Shown here one piece after another: positions 8,066 through 16,132 of a stretch of 24,597 nt of DNA; position 1 is the first letter of the stretch, and each line of letters opens with the position of its first letter. The position numbers and the translations under genes were made by a program. Source of the stretch: a virus; the IMG/VR virus record IMGVR_UViG_3300023196_002613, positions 1-24,597 of that record; one strand, given 5' to 3'. The notes beneath the pieces were generated by a model that saw only the letters and a list, made by a program, of their open reading frames with translations, made no database searches and was not told the origin of the DNA.

Positions 8066-9103
8066 TTACGCCAGTTCTTTCACGCCCGCTTCGATGACGC
8101 CGATCCAGCCGTTGTTCGCCACAAGCACGGCGGACCAGAAGCTGGCACCGACGTAACCGCGTTGACCGAACGGATCTTCCTTCGTCTTCTGCTTGTGCGG
8201 AATGTGCGTCAGGTCGAACGGGCTGTCGCCTTTCAGCGCGATATCGAACACGCCGTCCTCGCAACATACGATGTGCGGATACACGTCGACGTTGGCTGTG
8301 CCGACCAGACCCGTAGCGGCAACAGCAGCGCCGGCAGCGGGATACGGGGCCAGTTCGGGTGACACGATGAAGCGGAAGCGCTCACATGAGCCAATCTCGT
8401 TTTCATTCAGCATCGAGCGCTGACCGTATTTCGCAACAGGCACGAAGCCCGGCAGCTCGCGAATGTCCGGCTCGCAATCGGTGTGGCAGAACACCACGAA
8501 GCCCGCTTCGATCGCGGAGGTGTCGTATGCCGGTCCCGGGGCGAGGATCTTGTTTTTCATCTTGGCGTGGTTTGCCAAGAGAGTCTTCGCCATGTTGCGC
8601 AGGTTGTTCAGCGAGATCGCTTCGTCAACCGTGGGACGGGTGGTGCCACCTGCATACAGAACGTTCGTGGCGGCTTTCATGGAGCCATAACGAATCATCT
8701 CGCGCACAAGGCCCATGCGCTCGGCGGTCTGGATCTTCTGATCGCCCGGGATGTCGTCTTCATAGAGCTCGGCCGCTTTGTCCGTGTAGGCGTAGAGCAC
8801 GGCGTATTGCTGAATGGCGACGTTGACATCCTGATAGGTCAGGGTCGTTGCAACCGGAGTCACACCTTCAGACACCGCATGCGCGGCGGCCGTGACGGAC
8901 CAGCGGTTGATGGTGTTGGCATTTGTCGTGCTGCCACCGGTGGGGATCACGCGACGATAGGAGATGTTGTCGCCTTGACGACGGGGCATCTTCTTCATCG
9001 AGCAACCCATTGCAAGAACTTCGAACGGCTCAGCGTGAGCAAGCATCTCGCCCTTGATCTCGTTGATCCGGCCCTCTTGGGTCGTATATTTTTGAACAGT
9101 CAT
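8066..9103 (-). CDS. Major capsid protein, N4-gp56 type
   Basis: A 345-residue HK97-fold-type major head protein. The N-terminal helix region (INEIKGEMLAHAEPFEVLAM) is followed by PRRQGDNISYRRVIPTGG. The middle has VTPVATTLTYQDVNVAIQQY and YTDKAAELYEDD. The C-terminus ends with DPFGQRGYVGASFWSAVLV and NNGWIGVIEAGV, all hallmarks I recognise from the N4-gp56 family of capsid proteins. The length is normal for that family. The SD AAAGGA is 5 nt before ATG. It follows the scaffold gene, as expected for portal-scaffold-capsid order. Four hundred or so copies would form the icosahedral shell in this fold class; the exact number is not visible here. Confidence 0.9.
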   Translation of the reverse strand: MTVQKYTTQEGRINEIKGEMLAHAEPFEVLAMGCSMKKMPRRQGDNISYRRVIPTGGSTTNANTINRWSVTAAAHAVSEGVTPVATTLTYQDVNVAIQQYAVLYAYTDKAAELYEDDIPGDQKIQTAERMGLVREMIRYGSMKAATNVLYAGGTTRPTVDEAISLNNLRNMAKTLLANHAKMKNKILAPGPAYDTSAIEAGFVVFCHTDCEPDIRELPGFVPVAKYGQRSMLNENEIGSCERFRFIVSPELAPYPAAGAAVAATGLVGTANVDVYPHIVCCEDGVFDIALKGDSPFDLTHIPHKQKTKEDPFGQRGYVGASFWSAVLVANNGWIGVIEAGVKELA

Positions 9104-9112
9104 GATTTTCCT

Positions 9113-10021
9113 TTATGCGCGCTTCAGCTTCCGGACTTTTTCATAGCCAACGGAAAGGCCTGCGCTGTCGGGTAATTTTGCCGACGCCGGAACACCGTCA
9201 CCTTTGGGGGTGATCGCTGCTTCGAGTCGACTCGTTTTTGCTGCCTTTGCTACCTTTGCCTTCTCACGCCATGCCTTGAATTCATTCAGGCCTTTCGACA
9301 CGATCTGGGCATTCCACGTATTGTTAAATTGCGTGCGGAACGCTTCGTCCTTGCTGGTCAGCCATTCCTTGTATTCCGGAGTCGTGCGCACAGTAACGTA
9401 GTCGGGGTGATCGAACTTCAAGAGCTCGATCGCATCCAGCTGCCGTTGCTTTGCTATCCCTTCGTTTAGTGCAGAAGTGATATCAACCGCCGGGCTACTT
9501 GCCGCCGCAGGGCGATGCGCGCTGATAACTTTCAGCACGTTCACCAGCGGACCCGCGAGTTCCGGGTATTCCTTCGCGACGTCTTCGGCAGACTTCAGAG
9601 CAGCATCAACTTCAGCACTGGACGTGCCGCCTTTGGGTTGCTCTTGCAGCTGCTTCAACGCGCGCTGGATGTTCCCCAGTTCTCCGTAGATCTTCCGGAC
9701 GCTTGCGGGAGTTTCATTGAGGACGTCGACCTTTGCGGCCAGCTCGCTGATGATCTCGTCCACGTTAGGCTTTGCCGGTTCCGCCGGTGTGGCGGGCTCA
9801 GCTGCCGTAACAGGTTCTGCTTCATCAGTTGCAACTACCGGTGCGTCAGTCTCGACCTCGCCTTTGTCATCGGACGTAACTTCGTCCACGACCGGTTCGG
9901 CTTTGACTTCAACGTCTGGTTCGATGTGTCGCTGCCGTTTGTAGCCAGCGGTCATCGATGCCATTGCGGCAGATGCGTTGTCGTCCTCGTTTTCCACTTC
10001 GCTTACGCTTTTCTCAGTCAT
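9113..10021 (-). CDS. Capsid scaffolding protein
   Basis: A 302-residue, strongly acidic and low-complexity protein located between portal and major capsid. Residues 1-90 are rich in Glu, Asp, Val, Pro and Ala (EVKAEPVVDEVTSDDKGEVE, AEPVTAAEPATPAEPAKP). Residues 90-200 are helical and charged. The C-terminus is basic and helical (KAWREKAKVAKAAKTSRLEA, then EKVRKLKRA), the usual shape of a scaffold whose basic end binds the capsid lattice. The SD GGAG lies 8 nt before ATG. Composition, size and gene order support the call. No protease active site is seen in this protein or its neighbours, so the scaffold may be expelled rather than digested, as in P22; that is inference. Confidence 0.8.
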   Translation of the reverse strand: MTEKSVSEVENEDDNASAAMASMTAGYKRQRHIEPDVEVKAEPVVDEVTSDDKGEVETDAPVVATDEAEPVTAAEPATPAEPAKPNVDEIISELAAKVDVLNETPASVRKIYGELGNIQRALKQLQEQPKGGTSSAEVDAALKSAEDVAKEYPELAGPLVNVLKVISAHRPAAASSPAVDITSALNEGIAKQRQLDAIELLKFDHPDYVTVRTTPEYKEWLTSKDEAFRTQFNNTWNAQIVSKGLNEFKAWREKAKVAKAAKTSRLEAAITPKGDGVPASAKLPDSAGLSVGYEKVRKLKRA

Positions 10022-10074
10022 AACAACATCTCCGTTTCAGCATGCCCGTGAGGGCTCTTCGGTAGAGGGCAGGC

Positions 10075-10293
10075 TCATCGCCCGGCGTCCACCACTATTC
10101 CCCGGGGTGCTCTCGCAACGCGGAGGAATACTTTGAGCTCGTCAATGCGGCCACGAATCTTTGCCGTCTCAACGTCGCCCTTATCTTTTTCAAGCTCAAT
10201 GCGCAACGACTCGATACGTCGTTCCATGTATGCCTCGACCTTCACCCATGCGGATGATCCGAGCTCGGCTGCATTGAGCAATGGTTCGTTCAT
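10075..10293 (-). CDS. Small helical protein coupled to portal
   Basis: A 72-residue charged, helical protein (SSAWVKVEAYMERRIESLRI, KDKGDVETAKIRGRIDELKV). Its ATG overlaps the portal stop (ATGA), so it is probably translated by reinitiation after portal. Small helical proteins at this place next to portal occur in many podophages, with mostly unknown roles. The 53 bases between its stop and the scaffold start carry only the scaffold SD and weak G/C-rich inverted repeats. Confidence 0.75.
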   Translation of the reverse strand: MNEPLLNAAELGSSAWVKVEAYMERRIESLRIELEKDKGDVETAKIRGRIDELKVFLRVARAPRGIVVDAGR

Positions 10294-12755
10294 TTTTGAA
10301 ACGCCTGTCCGTTAGGTGCTCGACCCGGCGGCTCTATCGCCGCATGCGCCACCTCTTTCGCGGCCATTGCATTGCTTGCCGCGGCGAGCTCTTTCTGGGT
10401 GCGCAGCTCGAGCGCCGTTTCGGTAAGACTGGCCTTCACCTGATCCAGCGTGATCTGCCTCGTGTTGGCATACAGCAGCAGCGCCAGCTCGCGCTTGACT
10501 GCGAGCTCCTTCATGCGACCCTCGTGCTCGCTCTGCGTGCGGGCAGTCTCGGCCTCGACGTAAGTGAGATCGCGATCGGTATCGTTCTGCACTTTCTCCA
10601 TCTCCACCTGCAGCTTCTGCGCGGTGGTCTTCTCTGTGCTGGCGAGCTTCTTCTCGTCGACGGCGGCACGGATCTTGGCGACCTCGAGCTGTGGCGGTGC
10701 CGGCGGCGGCGTTGCGTCGAGCTTGGCCTGCTCCTCTTCGGTGTAGTTGAATGTCTCCGGATCGAAGCGACGCGACTTAAGATACTCGTTCATCGCTTTC
10801 TTCGGGTTCTTGCCGAATGCAGGATTCAACGTCATGCCGACGATCTGTGTGAGCTCCATGCTCTGCGCGTCACGCTCGACCAACGCACTCGATCCGCGCG
10901 CTTGCACGAACAGGTCACCCTTCTCGTCCAGGTCTTCCCCGTAATACATGAGCCAGTCGTAGTATCGATCGACGTGCGGCAACGTCAGGTCGTTGTCGAA
11001 ATGCCGCGCAACGCGACGCAACACCGAGGTGCCGTTGTTGTTGAGTATCTGCATGCCGCCCACGGTGTCCGGCGCCTGACCCTGCTGACCCTGCAGCAGC
11101 ATAGGCATGCCTGTGCAGTCCTCGGCCATCTTCATGCCGAGCATGATGATTGCCTCTAGTTCTTTTTGCAGCATCGGAATGACGATAGCTTTCATGTCCT
11201 GATCGACAGGGCGATCGTCACTCTCCTGATCACGGACCCAGATCTTGCGCGGCCGTATCTCCCAAATGCCATCTTGCGGGGATATGCCGCGGCCCAAGAT
11301 CAACATCGGGCCGGCGCCCAGACCTGCGTTGTCCATCATGTTTCGCGTCGCAGCAACTACCATGCGTTGCGGCGTGCGCATCTGGCGCGAAACGCCTACA
11401 CCGGTCCAGCTGTTCTTGCGGCGCTTCCAGCGAATAACGTCATAGGGAAACTCGCCGGTGTCCAGCGGATTGAGCGCTGCACGTATCACGCGATCGTTGA
11501 CCATCGTGATCAGCACGTCATGTTTTTTCTTGCTGCCGTCGCACACGCATCCGGCAGCCTCGAGCTCCTCGCTGTCGATCTGCCCGTGGAAATACCAGAT
11601 CTCAAAGCTGCGCGTCCTTTTGTTCTTCACATCAGGCAGCTGCTTGCCGCCACCGACGTAAGCTGCCGGACCCTCGTCAAGGCAGAGATCGATCTGCTCG
11701 TCGATGTATCCCGGCAATCCCTTGAGCGCCTCGATCTTCTTCGGCGTTAATGTGTCTTTTTCCCATATGTAACTGCCGTTATGAATGGACTCACCGCATG
11801 CTGGATCAGGGAACAAATTCCAGTAGCTGATGTGGGTCGTGGCCGGATTGATCTCGACCGTCGTGGTGAGCATGGCGCCGCCGTTCGGGTCAGAGCTCCA
11901 TGTCGTGCGTTGACGCTTGACCGGGCACGGACCCTTGATAACACCCGTGCCCACCTTGGCGCAGTCATCGAATGCGGTGCGCACCTTGCCGATATAGTCG
12001 CACTCGGTCAGCCAGTCATCGATGCGATCTTGCGCCTTGTCCGTGCGGCGACGGGCCTCGGCTTTGGTTTCGGCTATTTTCTTACGCAGCTCCTCTTCCG
12101 GCATCTCGGTCCCATCAGCCAGCTTGATCATGCGAGGCGGTGCCTGTGGGGGTGCTGGTGGCGCTTGCGGCTGCGCGGACAGGGGATTGGGTGCCGGGTT
12201 GGCCGGCGCTGCAGCAGCGGGCTGTGCCGCAAGTAAACCGGGTGCCCCGCCAGCCGGCGACTGCTGACTCAACGGAGGAGGAAAGGCGGCAGGTCCGGAA
12301 GGAACCGGGACCGGAGGCGGGGCATTCGGTGTTGACGACAACGCGTCTTCGAGCCCCGACAGCTCAGGGATCGGCGTCGGCTCTAGCGAGAAGTTGCGGT
12401 CGTCCGTCGGAAGCAGCATGTCGCCAATGCGAGCAGCTGCTGCGTCAACGTAAGGCTGGGTAATGTTCGGGAATACGGTCGACTTCAGCGCCGCGCCGTC
12501 AGCTCCGGACGGGCGGACAGGCTGCCCTGCTGTCGGTGGCTTGTCGATGCTTCCGGATAGCTCATCACGGTTCGCATCGTCGATGCCCATGTAGAACTCT
12601 TCGTCTTCCGTCCATATCCCTTCGATACCGGAATTGGCGCGCGCATCGATCGCGTCCTGACGTTTTCCAGACAAGGTGATACCCAACGCATCCAGTATTT
12701 CGATGCGCCGGGCATTGTCTTCACCGTCCAGCTGTTCGTTCTCTTCTTGTTGCAT
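10290..12755 (-). CDS. Portal protein (P22-like podophage type)
   Basis: An 821-residue portal, the dodecameric DNA gate at the capsid vertex to which terminase docks. The N-terminus has IEGIWTEDEEFYMGIDDANR, a feature of this family. The core has NPATTHISYWNLFPDPAC, FPYDVIRWKRRKNSWTGVGV and VVAATRNMMDNAGLGAGPM, typical of P22/epsilon15-type portals. The C-terminal 250 residues are a long Glu/Lys/Arg/Ala helix (barrel-like). Residues about 143-207 are an unusual Pro/Ala-rich insertion. I chose ATG 12755: an SD (GGGAGG) lies 10 nt upstream inside a hairpin, and the alternative ATGs at 12806 and 12794 fall inside the predicted promoter. The gene begins its own transcription unit. Confidence 0.88.
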   Translation of the reverse strand: MQQEENEQLDGEDNARRIEILDALGITLSGKRQDAIDARANSGIEGIWTEDEEFYMGIDDANRDELSGSIDKPPTAGQPVRPSGADGAALKSTVFPNITQPYVDAAAARIGDMLLPTDDRNFSLEPTPIPELSGLEDALSSTPNAPPPVPVPSGPAAFPPPLSQQSPAGGAPGLLAAQPAAAAPANPAPNPLSAQPQAPPAPPQAPPRMIKLADGTEMPEEELRKKIAETKAEARRRTDKAQDRIDDWLTECDYIGKVRTAFDDCAKVGTGVIKGPCPVKRQRTTWSSDPNGGAMLTTTVEINPATTHISYWNLFPDPACGESIHNGSYIWEKDTLTPKKIEALKGLPGYIDEQIDLCLDEGPAAYVGGGKQLPDVKNKRTRSFEIWYFHGQIDSEELEAAGCVCDGSKKKHDVLITMVNDRVIRAALNPLDTGEFPYDVIRWKRRKNSWTGVGVSRQMRTPQRMVVAATRNMMDNAGLGAGPMLILGRGISPQDGIWEIRPRKIWVRDQESDDRPVDQDMKAIVIPMLQKELEAIIMLGMKMAEDCTGMPMLLQGQQGQAPDTVGGMQILNNNGTSVLRRVARHFDNDLTLPHVDRYYDWLMYYGEDLDEKGDLFVQARGSSALVERDAQSMELTQIVGMTLNPAFGKNPKKAMNEYLKSRRFDPETFNYTEEEQAKLDATPPPAPPQLEVAKIRAAVDEKKLASTEKTTAQKLQVEMEKVQNDTDRDLTYVEAETARTQSEHEGRMKELAVKRELALLLYANTRQITLDQVKASLTETALELRTQKELAAASNAMAAKEVAHAAIEPPGRAPNGQAFQK

Positions 12756-12760
12756 AGATC

Positions 12761-12779
12761 CAGCGCCTCCCGGCGTTAG
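12761..12779 (-). promoter_or_regulatory. SD-bearing GNRA hairpin before portal (copy 2 of a shared leader)
   Basis: On the minus strand TAACGCCGGGAGGCGCTG can fold as CGCC-GGGA-GGCG, a 4-bp stem closed by a GGGA loop (a GNRA tetraloop). The SD GGGAGG is in the loop and 3' arm. The same 19 bases occur at 21083-21101 before the 89-aa gene. Folding would hide the SD; a protein or ribosome could open it. Confidence 0.6.
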
Positions 12780-12792
12780 GGTCTTAACTCGC

Positions 12793-12820
12793 ATTATGGC
12801 AGCCAAACCTCGACTGTCAA
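12793..12820 (-). promoter_or_regulatory. Sigma70-type promoter for portal and downstream virion genes
   Basis: On the minus strand a perfect -35 TTGACA (12815-12820) is followed by a 16-bp spacer and -10 CATAAT (12793-12798), five of six consensus bases. The start is expected near 12786, giving a leader of about 30 nt before the portal ATG at 12755. It lies in the gap between the 65-aa gene and portal. Confidence 0.75.
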
Positions 12821-12827
12821 TCCATGT

Positions 12828-13025
12828 TCATCGACGGTCGCGCCGCCTCGCTCTTACGATCCATTCCGAGGCTGGCGTCGATGGTGGTGCGCGACCGCTG
12901 TTGCCAACAGGAATACCTGTGAAATCCAACATACCCCGGAAACCCTCACCAGCGACTGGCGGCACGCCCGTGTTGCCTACCGGGTAGCCGACCCAGTCGA
13001 AGCCGCCGTGTAGTCCCTCAGCCAT
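12828..13025 (-). CDS. 65-aa miniprotein downstream of fibre gene
   Basis: A 65-residue protein starting at an ATG that overlaps the stop of the 985-aa fibre gene (TGATG), so likely translated by coupling. It contains two related segments, DWVGYPVGNTGVPPV and DFTGIPVGNSGRAPP, 23 residues apart, and a very basic end (IVRARRRDRR). I do not recognise it. The internal duplication and Gly/Pro-rich turns suggest a short structural peptide, possibly linked to the fibre. It could be a non-functional frame, but the coupled start and the fit of the gap make a real gene more likely. Confidence 0.6.
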   Translation of the reverse strand: MAEGLHGGFDWVGYPVGNTGVPPVAGEGFRGMLDFTGIPVGNSGRAPPSTPASEWIVRARRRDRR

Positions 13026-15982
13026 CAGACCGTGTCCAGCTCATTGATCGGATTCAGCCCGGCAGACCCCGTCACAGCCTGTGTGCCGATCGTTGTGGTG
13101 TCGTCTTCCTCATACACGTTCAGCGTGCTGGCTGCGATGTTCCAGCGGTTCACCAGCTTGGCCATCATGCCCAGACCCGAGCGGAACGCCACCCCATCCC
13201 CGTCACTCGAGGTGCGGATGGCAGCGAAGCCGCGACGCCAGTTGTGGTCAGCGATCTTGTTGCCGGCGGCGGCGCTCACAGCCGCGGCGCTGATCCAGTC
13301 GGTGGGCGCTGCCGGGAGCGTGACGGCCGCCGTCACCGAGCCTACCGATCCGCTAAGGTTGCCAGTCCACGTGCCGGTGTTGTTGAACGTCTGGGTGCCC
13401 GACAGGTTGTAGCCCGTCTTGCCGATGTTCCAGTCACCCTTGCCGTTGAGCGCACCCGCGGTGATCCCGGCAGCCGTAAGCCACCCGGCGGGGATACTCG
13501 GCAGGTTGGTAAGGGTCGTCACGGTGCCTACGGTGGTCACAGTGCTCACGGCGCCGGCAGACGTGGTGATGGCCCCGCCCGACACGATCGCGGTCGCTGC
13601 AATGTCGTTGAAGCCCGTCACACCCACACCCTTGGCCAGCACGATGTTGGTGCCAGCAGTCAGCAGACGGACAGCCGTGCCCCAGACCTTATCGGCCGCA
13701 GCTTGCGTGATGTCAACCAGACCACCAGCCGTGATGCTGAGCGCGCTGAAGTTCGTCGGGAACGCCTGCGTCAGCGTGTAGCCCGTCTTGCCGATGTTCC
13801 AGTTGCCTTTACCATTGAGCGCTGCGGCTGCAATGCCCGCGGCTGTGATCCAGTTCGACGGGATCGTCGGCAGCGTGATGGCCGTCGTCACTGATCCGAC
13901 AGAGCCCGTGACGTTGCCGGTCCACGTGCCGGTGTTGTTGAATGTCTGGGTGCCCGAGAGTGCGTAGCCCGTCTTGTCCGACACGGTGCCTGCGGTCACA
14001 GCGCCACCGCCGGTAATGGCCAGTGACGCAAAGTTCGTCGGGAACGCCTGCGTCAGCGTGTAACCGGTCTTGCCGATGTTCCAGTCACCCTTGCCGTTGA
14101 GCGCGCCCGCAACGATCGACGCCGCGGTGATCACGTTCGCATCTATGTCAGACACACGAACACTGTATGCGGGGTAAATATTGATCTCACTGGTTGCGTC
14201 TGGGTTGGTAACCCACGGGGTCGCAACAGTCGCCACGCGAGTTGATCCGACATACGTATCTACCCGACGAGCTTGCCCGGCACCAGCGCCACCGTGGATG
14301 ATGATAAGCGCAGGTTTGTAGAAGTCATCCAGCGCGCTCGCATCGCTGCTCAGCGTGATCGTGCTCGTAGCACCTGCCGTCGCCATACCAGAGTAAAGAA
14401 TGTCGTTCGATTCGTGCGCATAGCCGACTGAAATCTGGTCGACGTAGGTATTGCATGTCGTCAATCCCGTGTTGTAAACCCGGATGCGAACGAGTCCTGC
14501 GTTTGCGCCAGAGCCAACCATGCTGCTGAACAGCAGCCCCGTGAATATTGAATCCGATGTTCCGTTGGTCCCGACAATCAACGCTACTTGCACCCACGTC
14601 GTATCGCTCCACCGATAACCCATGATCCGGATGTTGTCGTTGTTGCTGGTGGAACGCCCGGTGATGCTGACCGACACCGGCGAGTTGCTGCTGCCGATGT
14701 TGAATTCATAATACGCATCGAGCGTCCCTGCGGAATCCTGCAGCTGGTGATACGTCTGTTCCACACCGAACGTGTCGGTATAGGTTCCGCTTGCTACGGT
14801 CCCTGTGGTCAGCGTGAACCCGGACGCCAGTTTGTTCAGCGCAGAGCTCGTGGACACAACCGCTATGCTGGACACCGTAGCGTCAAGGTTGTTGCCGATG
14901 ATGTAGCCTGCGCTTCCGGCGCCGTATGCACCCGGCAGCGCGGTCGTCCACGGATCACCCGCAGCGCCAGCCGCATTCAATGCGTTACCGGTGGTGCCTG
15001 CCGTCAGGTGACCTGATAACACTTCGTCCCACACCGCATCAGCAACAGCCGCTGCAGTAGGCGCCGTCGCTCCCGATACCGGCGCGTCGAGATTGGTTTC
15101 GATCAGCTCGCCATACGTGCCCGCAGTACCGTAGCTGGCGGTCAAAGCGTTCCATACCGCGTCAGCAGTCTGCGCACCGGACAGATCAGTGAAGCCTGTT
15201 ACGCCTACACCTTTGGCCAACACGATGTTGGTGCCAGCGGTGAGCACGCGCGTCGTGGTGCCCCATACTTTATCGGCACCGACTTGCGTGATGCCGACGT
15301 CGTTGGTGACGCTGGTGATGCTACCGGCGATGTTCGCCGTCTGGTTACCCAGTCCTGTGGTGGCCGTCAGCGTGTAACCGGTCTTGCCGATGTTCCAGTC
15401 ACCCTTGCCGTTGAGCGCTGAGGCTGCGATGCCTGCTGCGGTTAGCCAGCCTGCTGTAATCGCCGGAAGGTTGGTCAGCGTCGTGACCGTCGATATCGTG
15501 CCTGTGATGTTCGCCGTCTGGTTACCCAGTCCTGTGGTGGCCGTCAGCGTGTAACCGGTCTTGCCGATGTTCCAGTCACCCTTGCCGTTGAGCGCTGAGG
15601 CTGCGATGCCTGCTGCGGTGATCACGTTCGCACCGATCGCGCTGACTGTGATACCGGTCGCCGCGGTGATGTTGGTCGGCGTGGCCAAGTCGTCATTGGT
15701 CCGCGCGTTCACCTTAAACTGAAGATTCGCACGTTTAGCACTTGCATGGCTGATCGATATAGACAGCGCGCCCAGTGTGTCGGAGTGCGCTGTCGACAGT
15801 GGCAACGAATACCAGCCGTTCTCCATCTCGGTAATCGTCACCGTCATCGCGGCGAACGCACCACCGTTCTTGCTGATACGTTTTGTGAACTCGGCATCAA
15901 CCAGCCCAGTAACACCGTCCCCGTTCACGTCATGCGCGAAGAACGGCCAAGTGATGGCGGTCGACTGTTTGATGTCAATCAT
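13025..15982 (-). CDS. Large repetitive fibre / adhesin protein
   Basis: A 985-residue probable virion fibre. Residues 1-95 form a beta domain (WPFFAHDVNGDGVTGLVDAE, SKNGGAFAAMTVTITEMENG, WYSLPLSTAHSDTLGALSIS) known at the N-terminus of many phage surface proteins; DVNGDGVTGLVD also resembles a Ca-binding loop. Residues after 110 contain several copies of ALNGKGDWNIGKTGYTLT separated by Val/Thr/Gly-rich strands, and AVWDEVLSGH / AVWNALTASYG motifs. A non-repetitive beta domain lies at about 375-600 (ASGFTLTTGTVASGTYTDTF, SISVGYAHESND-type). The C-terminal 60 residues have NKIADHNWRRGFAAIRTS and EEDDTTTIGTQAVTGSAGL. The start follows the 49-aa gene without a gap (TAA-ATG), with SD AAGGAT/GGAT upstream. 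Host binding is inferred. Confidence 0.8.
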   Translation of the reverse strand: MIDIKQSTAITWPFFAHDVNGDGVTGLVDAEFTKRISKNGGAFAAMTVTITEMENGWYSLPLSTAHSDTLGALSISISHASAKRANLQFKVNARTNDDLATPTNITAATGITVSAIGANVITAAGIAASALNGKGDWNIGKTGYTLTATTGLGNQTANITGTISTVTTLTNLPAITAGWLTAAGIAASALNGKGDWNIGKTGYTLTATTGLGNQTANIAGSITSVTNDVGITQVGADKVWGTTTRVLTAGTNIVLAKGVGVTGFTDLSGAQTADAVWNALTASYGTAGTYGELIETNLDAPVSGATAPTAAAVADAVWDEVLSGHLTAGTTGNALNAAGAAGDPWTTALPGAYGAGSAGYIIGNNLDATVSSIAVVSTSSALNKLASGFTLTTGTVASGTYTDTFGVEQTYHQLQDSAGTLDAYYEFNIGSSNSPVSVSITGRSTSNNDNIRIMGYRWSDTTWVQVALIVGTNGTSDSIFTGLLFSSMVGSGANAGLVRIRVYNTGLTTCNTYVDQISVGYAHESNDILYSGMATAGATSTITLSSDASALDDFYKPALIIIHGGAGAGQARRVDTYVGSTRVATVATPWVTNPDATSEINIYPAYSVRVSDIDANVITAASIVAGALNGKGDWNIGKTGYTLTQAFPTNFASLAITGGGAVTAGTVSDKTGYALSGTQTFNNTGTWTGNVTGSVGSVTTAITLPTIPSNWITAAGIAAAALNGKGNWNIGKTGYTLTQAFPTNFSALSITAGGLVDITQAAADKVWGTAVRLLTAGTNIVLAKGVGVTGFNDIAATAIVSGGAITTSAGAVSTVTTVGTVTTLTNLPSIPAGWLTAAGITAGALNGKGDWNIGKTGYNLSGTQTFNNTGTWTGNLSGSVGSVTAAVTLPAAPTDWISAAAVSAAAGNKIADHNWRRGFAAIRTSSDGDGVAFRSGLGMMAKLVNRWNIAASTLNVYEEDDTTTIGTQAVTGSAGLNPINELDTV
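15329..15442. repeat. 114-bp perfect direct repeat, copy 1 (partner 15506-15619)
   Basis: Identical over 114 bp to 15506-15619 with an offset of 177 bp (59 codons), so in the same frame of the fibre gene. It encodes one GKGDWNIGKTGYTLT module and its flanks. Identity at every synonymous site points to very recent duplication or ongoing gene conversion. Confidence 0.92.
15506..15619. repeat. 114-bp perfect direct repeat, copy 2 (partner 15329-15442)
   Basis: Identical to 15329-15442. Other NIGKTGYTLT modules in the gene (near 13400, 13780, 14060) are similar but diverged, so this pair is the youngest. Confidence 0.92.
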
Positions 15983-16132
15983 TTATCCGATCCTTCCGAA
16001 GATTCGTGCGAAGACCATGCTGACGATTGGCTTCAACTGAGAAACCAATACGCTAGATGGCGGCCCGCCACCAGACAGGGACACATCAAATGTCGGAGTT
16101 CCGTTATCTCTAAGTGCGACGTCAAATGCCAT
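15983..16132 (-). CDS. 49-aa miniprotein between two surface proteins
   Basis: A tight 49-codon gene filling the gap between the 651-aa and 985-aa genes. Its ATG overlaps the upstream stop (TAATG) and its TAA directly abuts the next ATG. It begins MAFDVALRDNGTPTFDVSLS, has a GGGPPSS turn, and ends in a hydrophobic/basic stretch KPIVSMVFARIFGRIG. That end could be an amphipathic helix or a membrane-active segment. I do not recognise the family. Its exact packing between coupled genes supports a real gene; a small fibre-associated or folding peptide is one possibility. Confidence 0.65.
   Translation of the reverse strand: MAFDVALRDNGTPTFDVSLSGGGPPSSVLVSQLKPIVSMVFARIFGRIG

Noticed and set aside
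9515-10051. A 178-codon plus-strand frame opposite the scaffold gene
   Set aside because: It is the antisense of a low-complexity acidic gene and has neither promoter nor SD.
12756-12806. Longer portal start at ATG 12806 (or 12794)
   Set aside because: Both ATGs fall within the predicted -10/spacer of the portal promoter and lack an SD. ATG 12755 has an SD and matches the leader of the 89-aa gene.
1-16132. Diversity-generating retroelement with variable repeats in the fibre genes
   Set aside because: The perfect repeats show no adenine-directed differences, and no reverse transcriptase or template repeat is present in the window.
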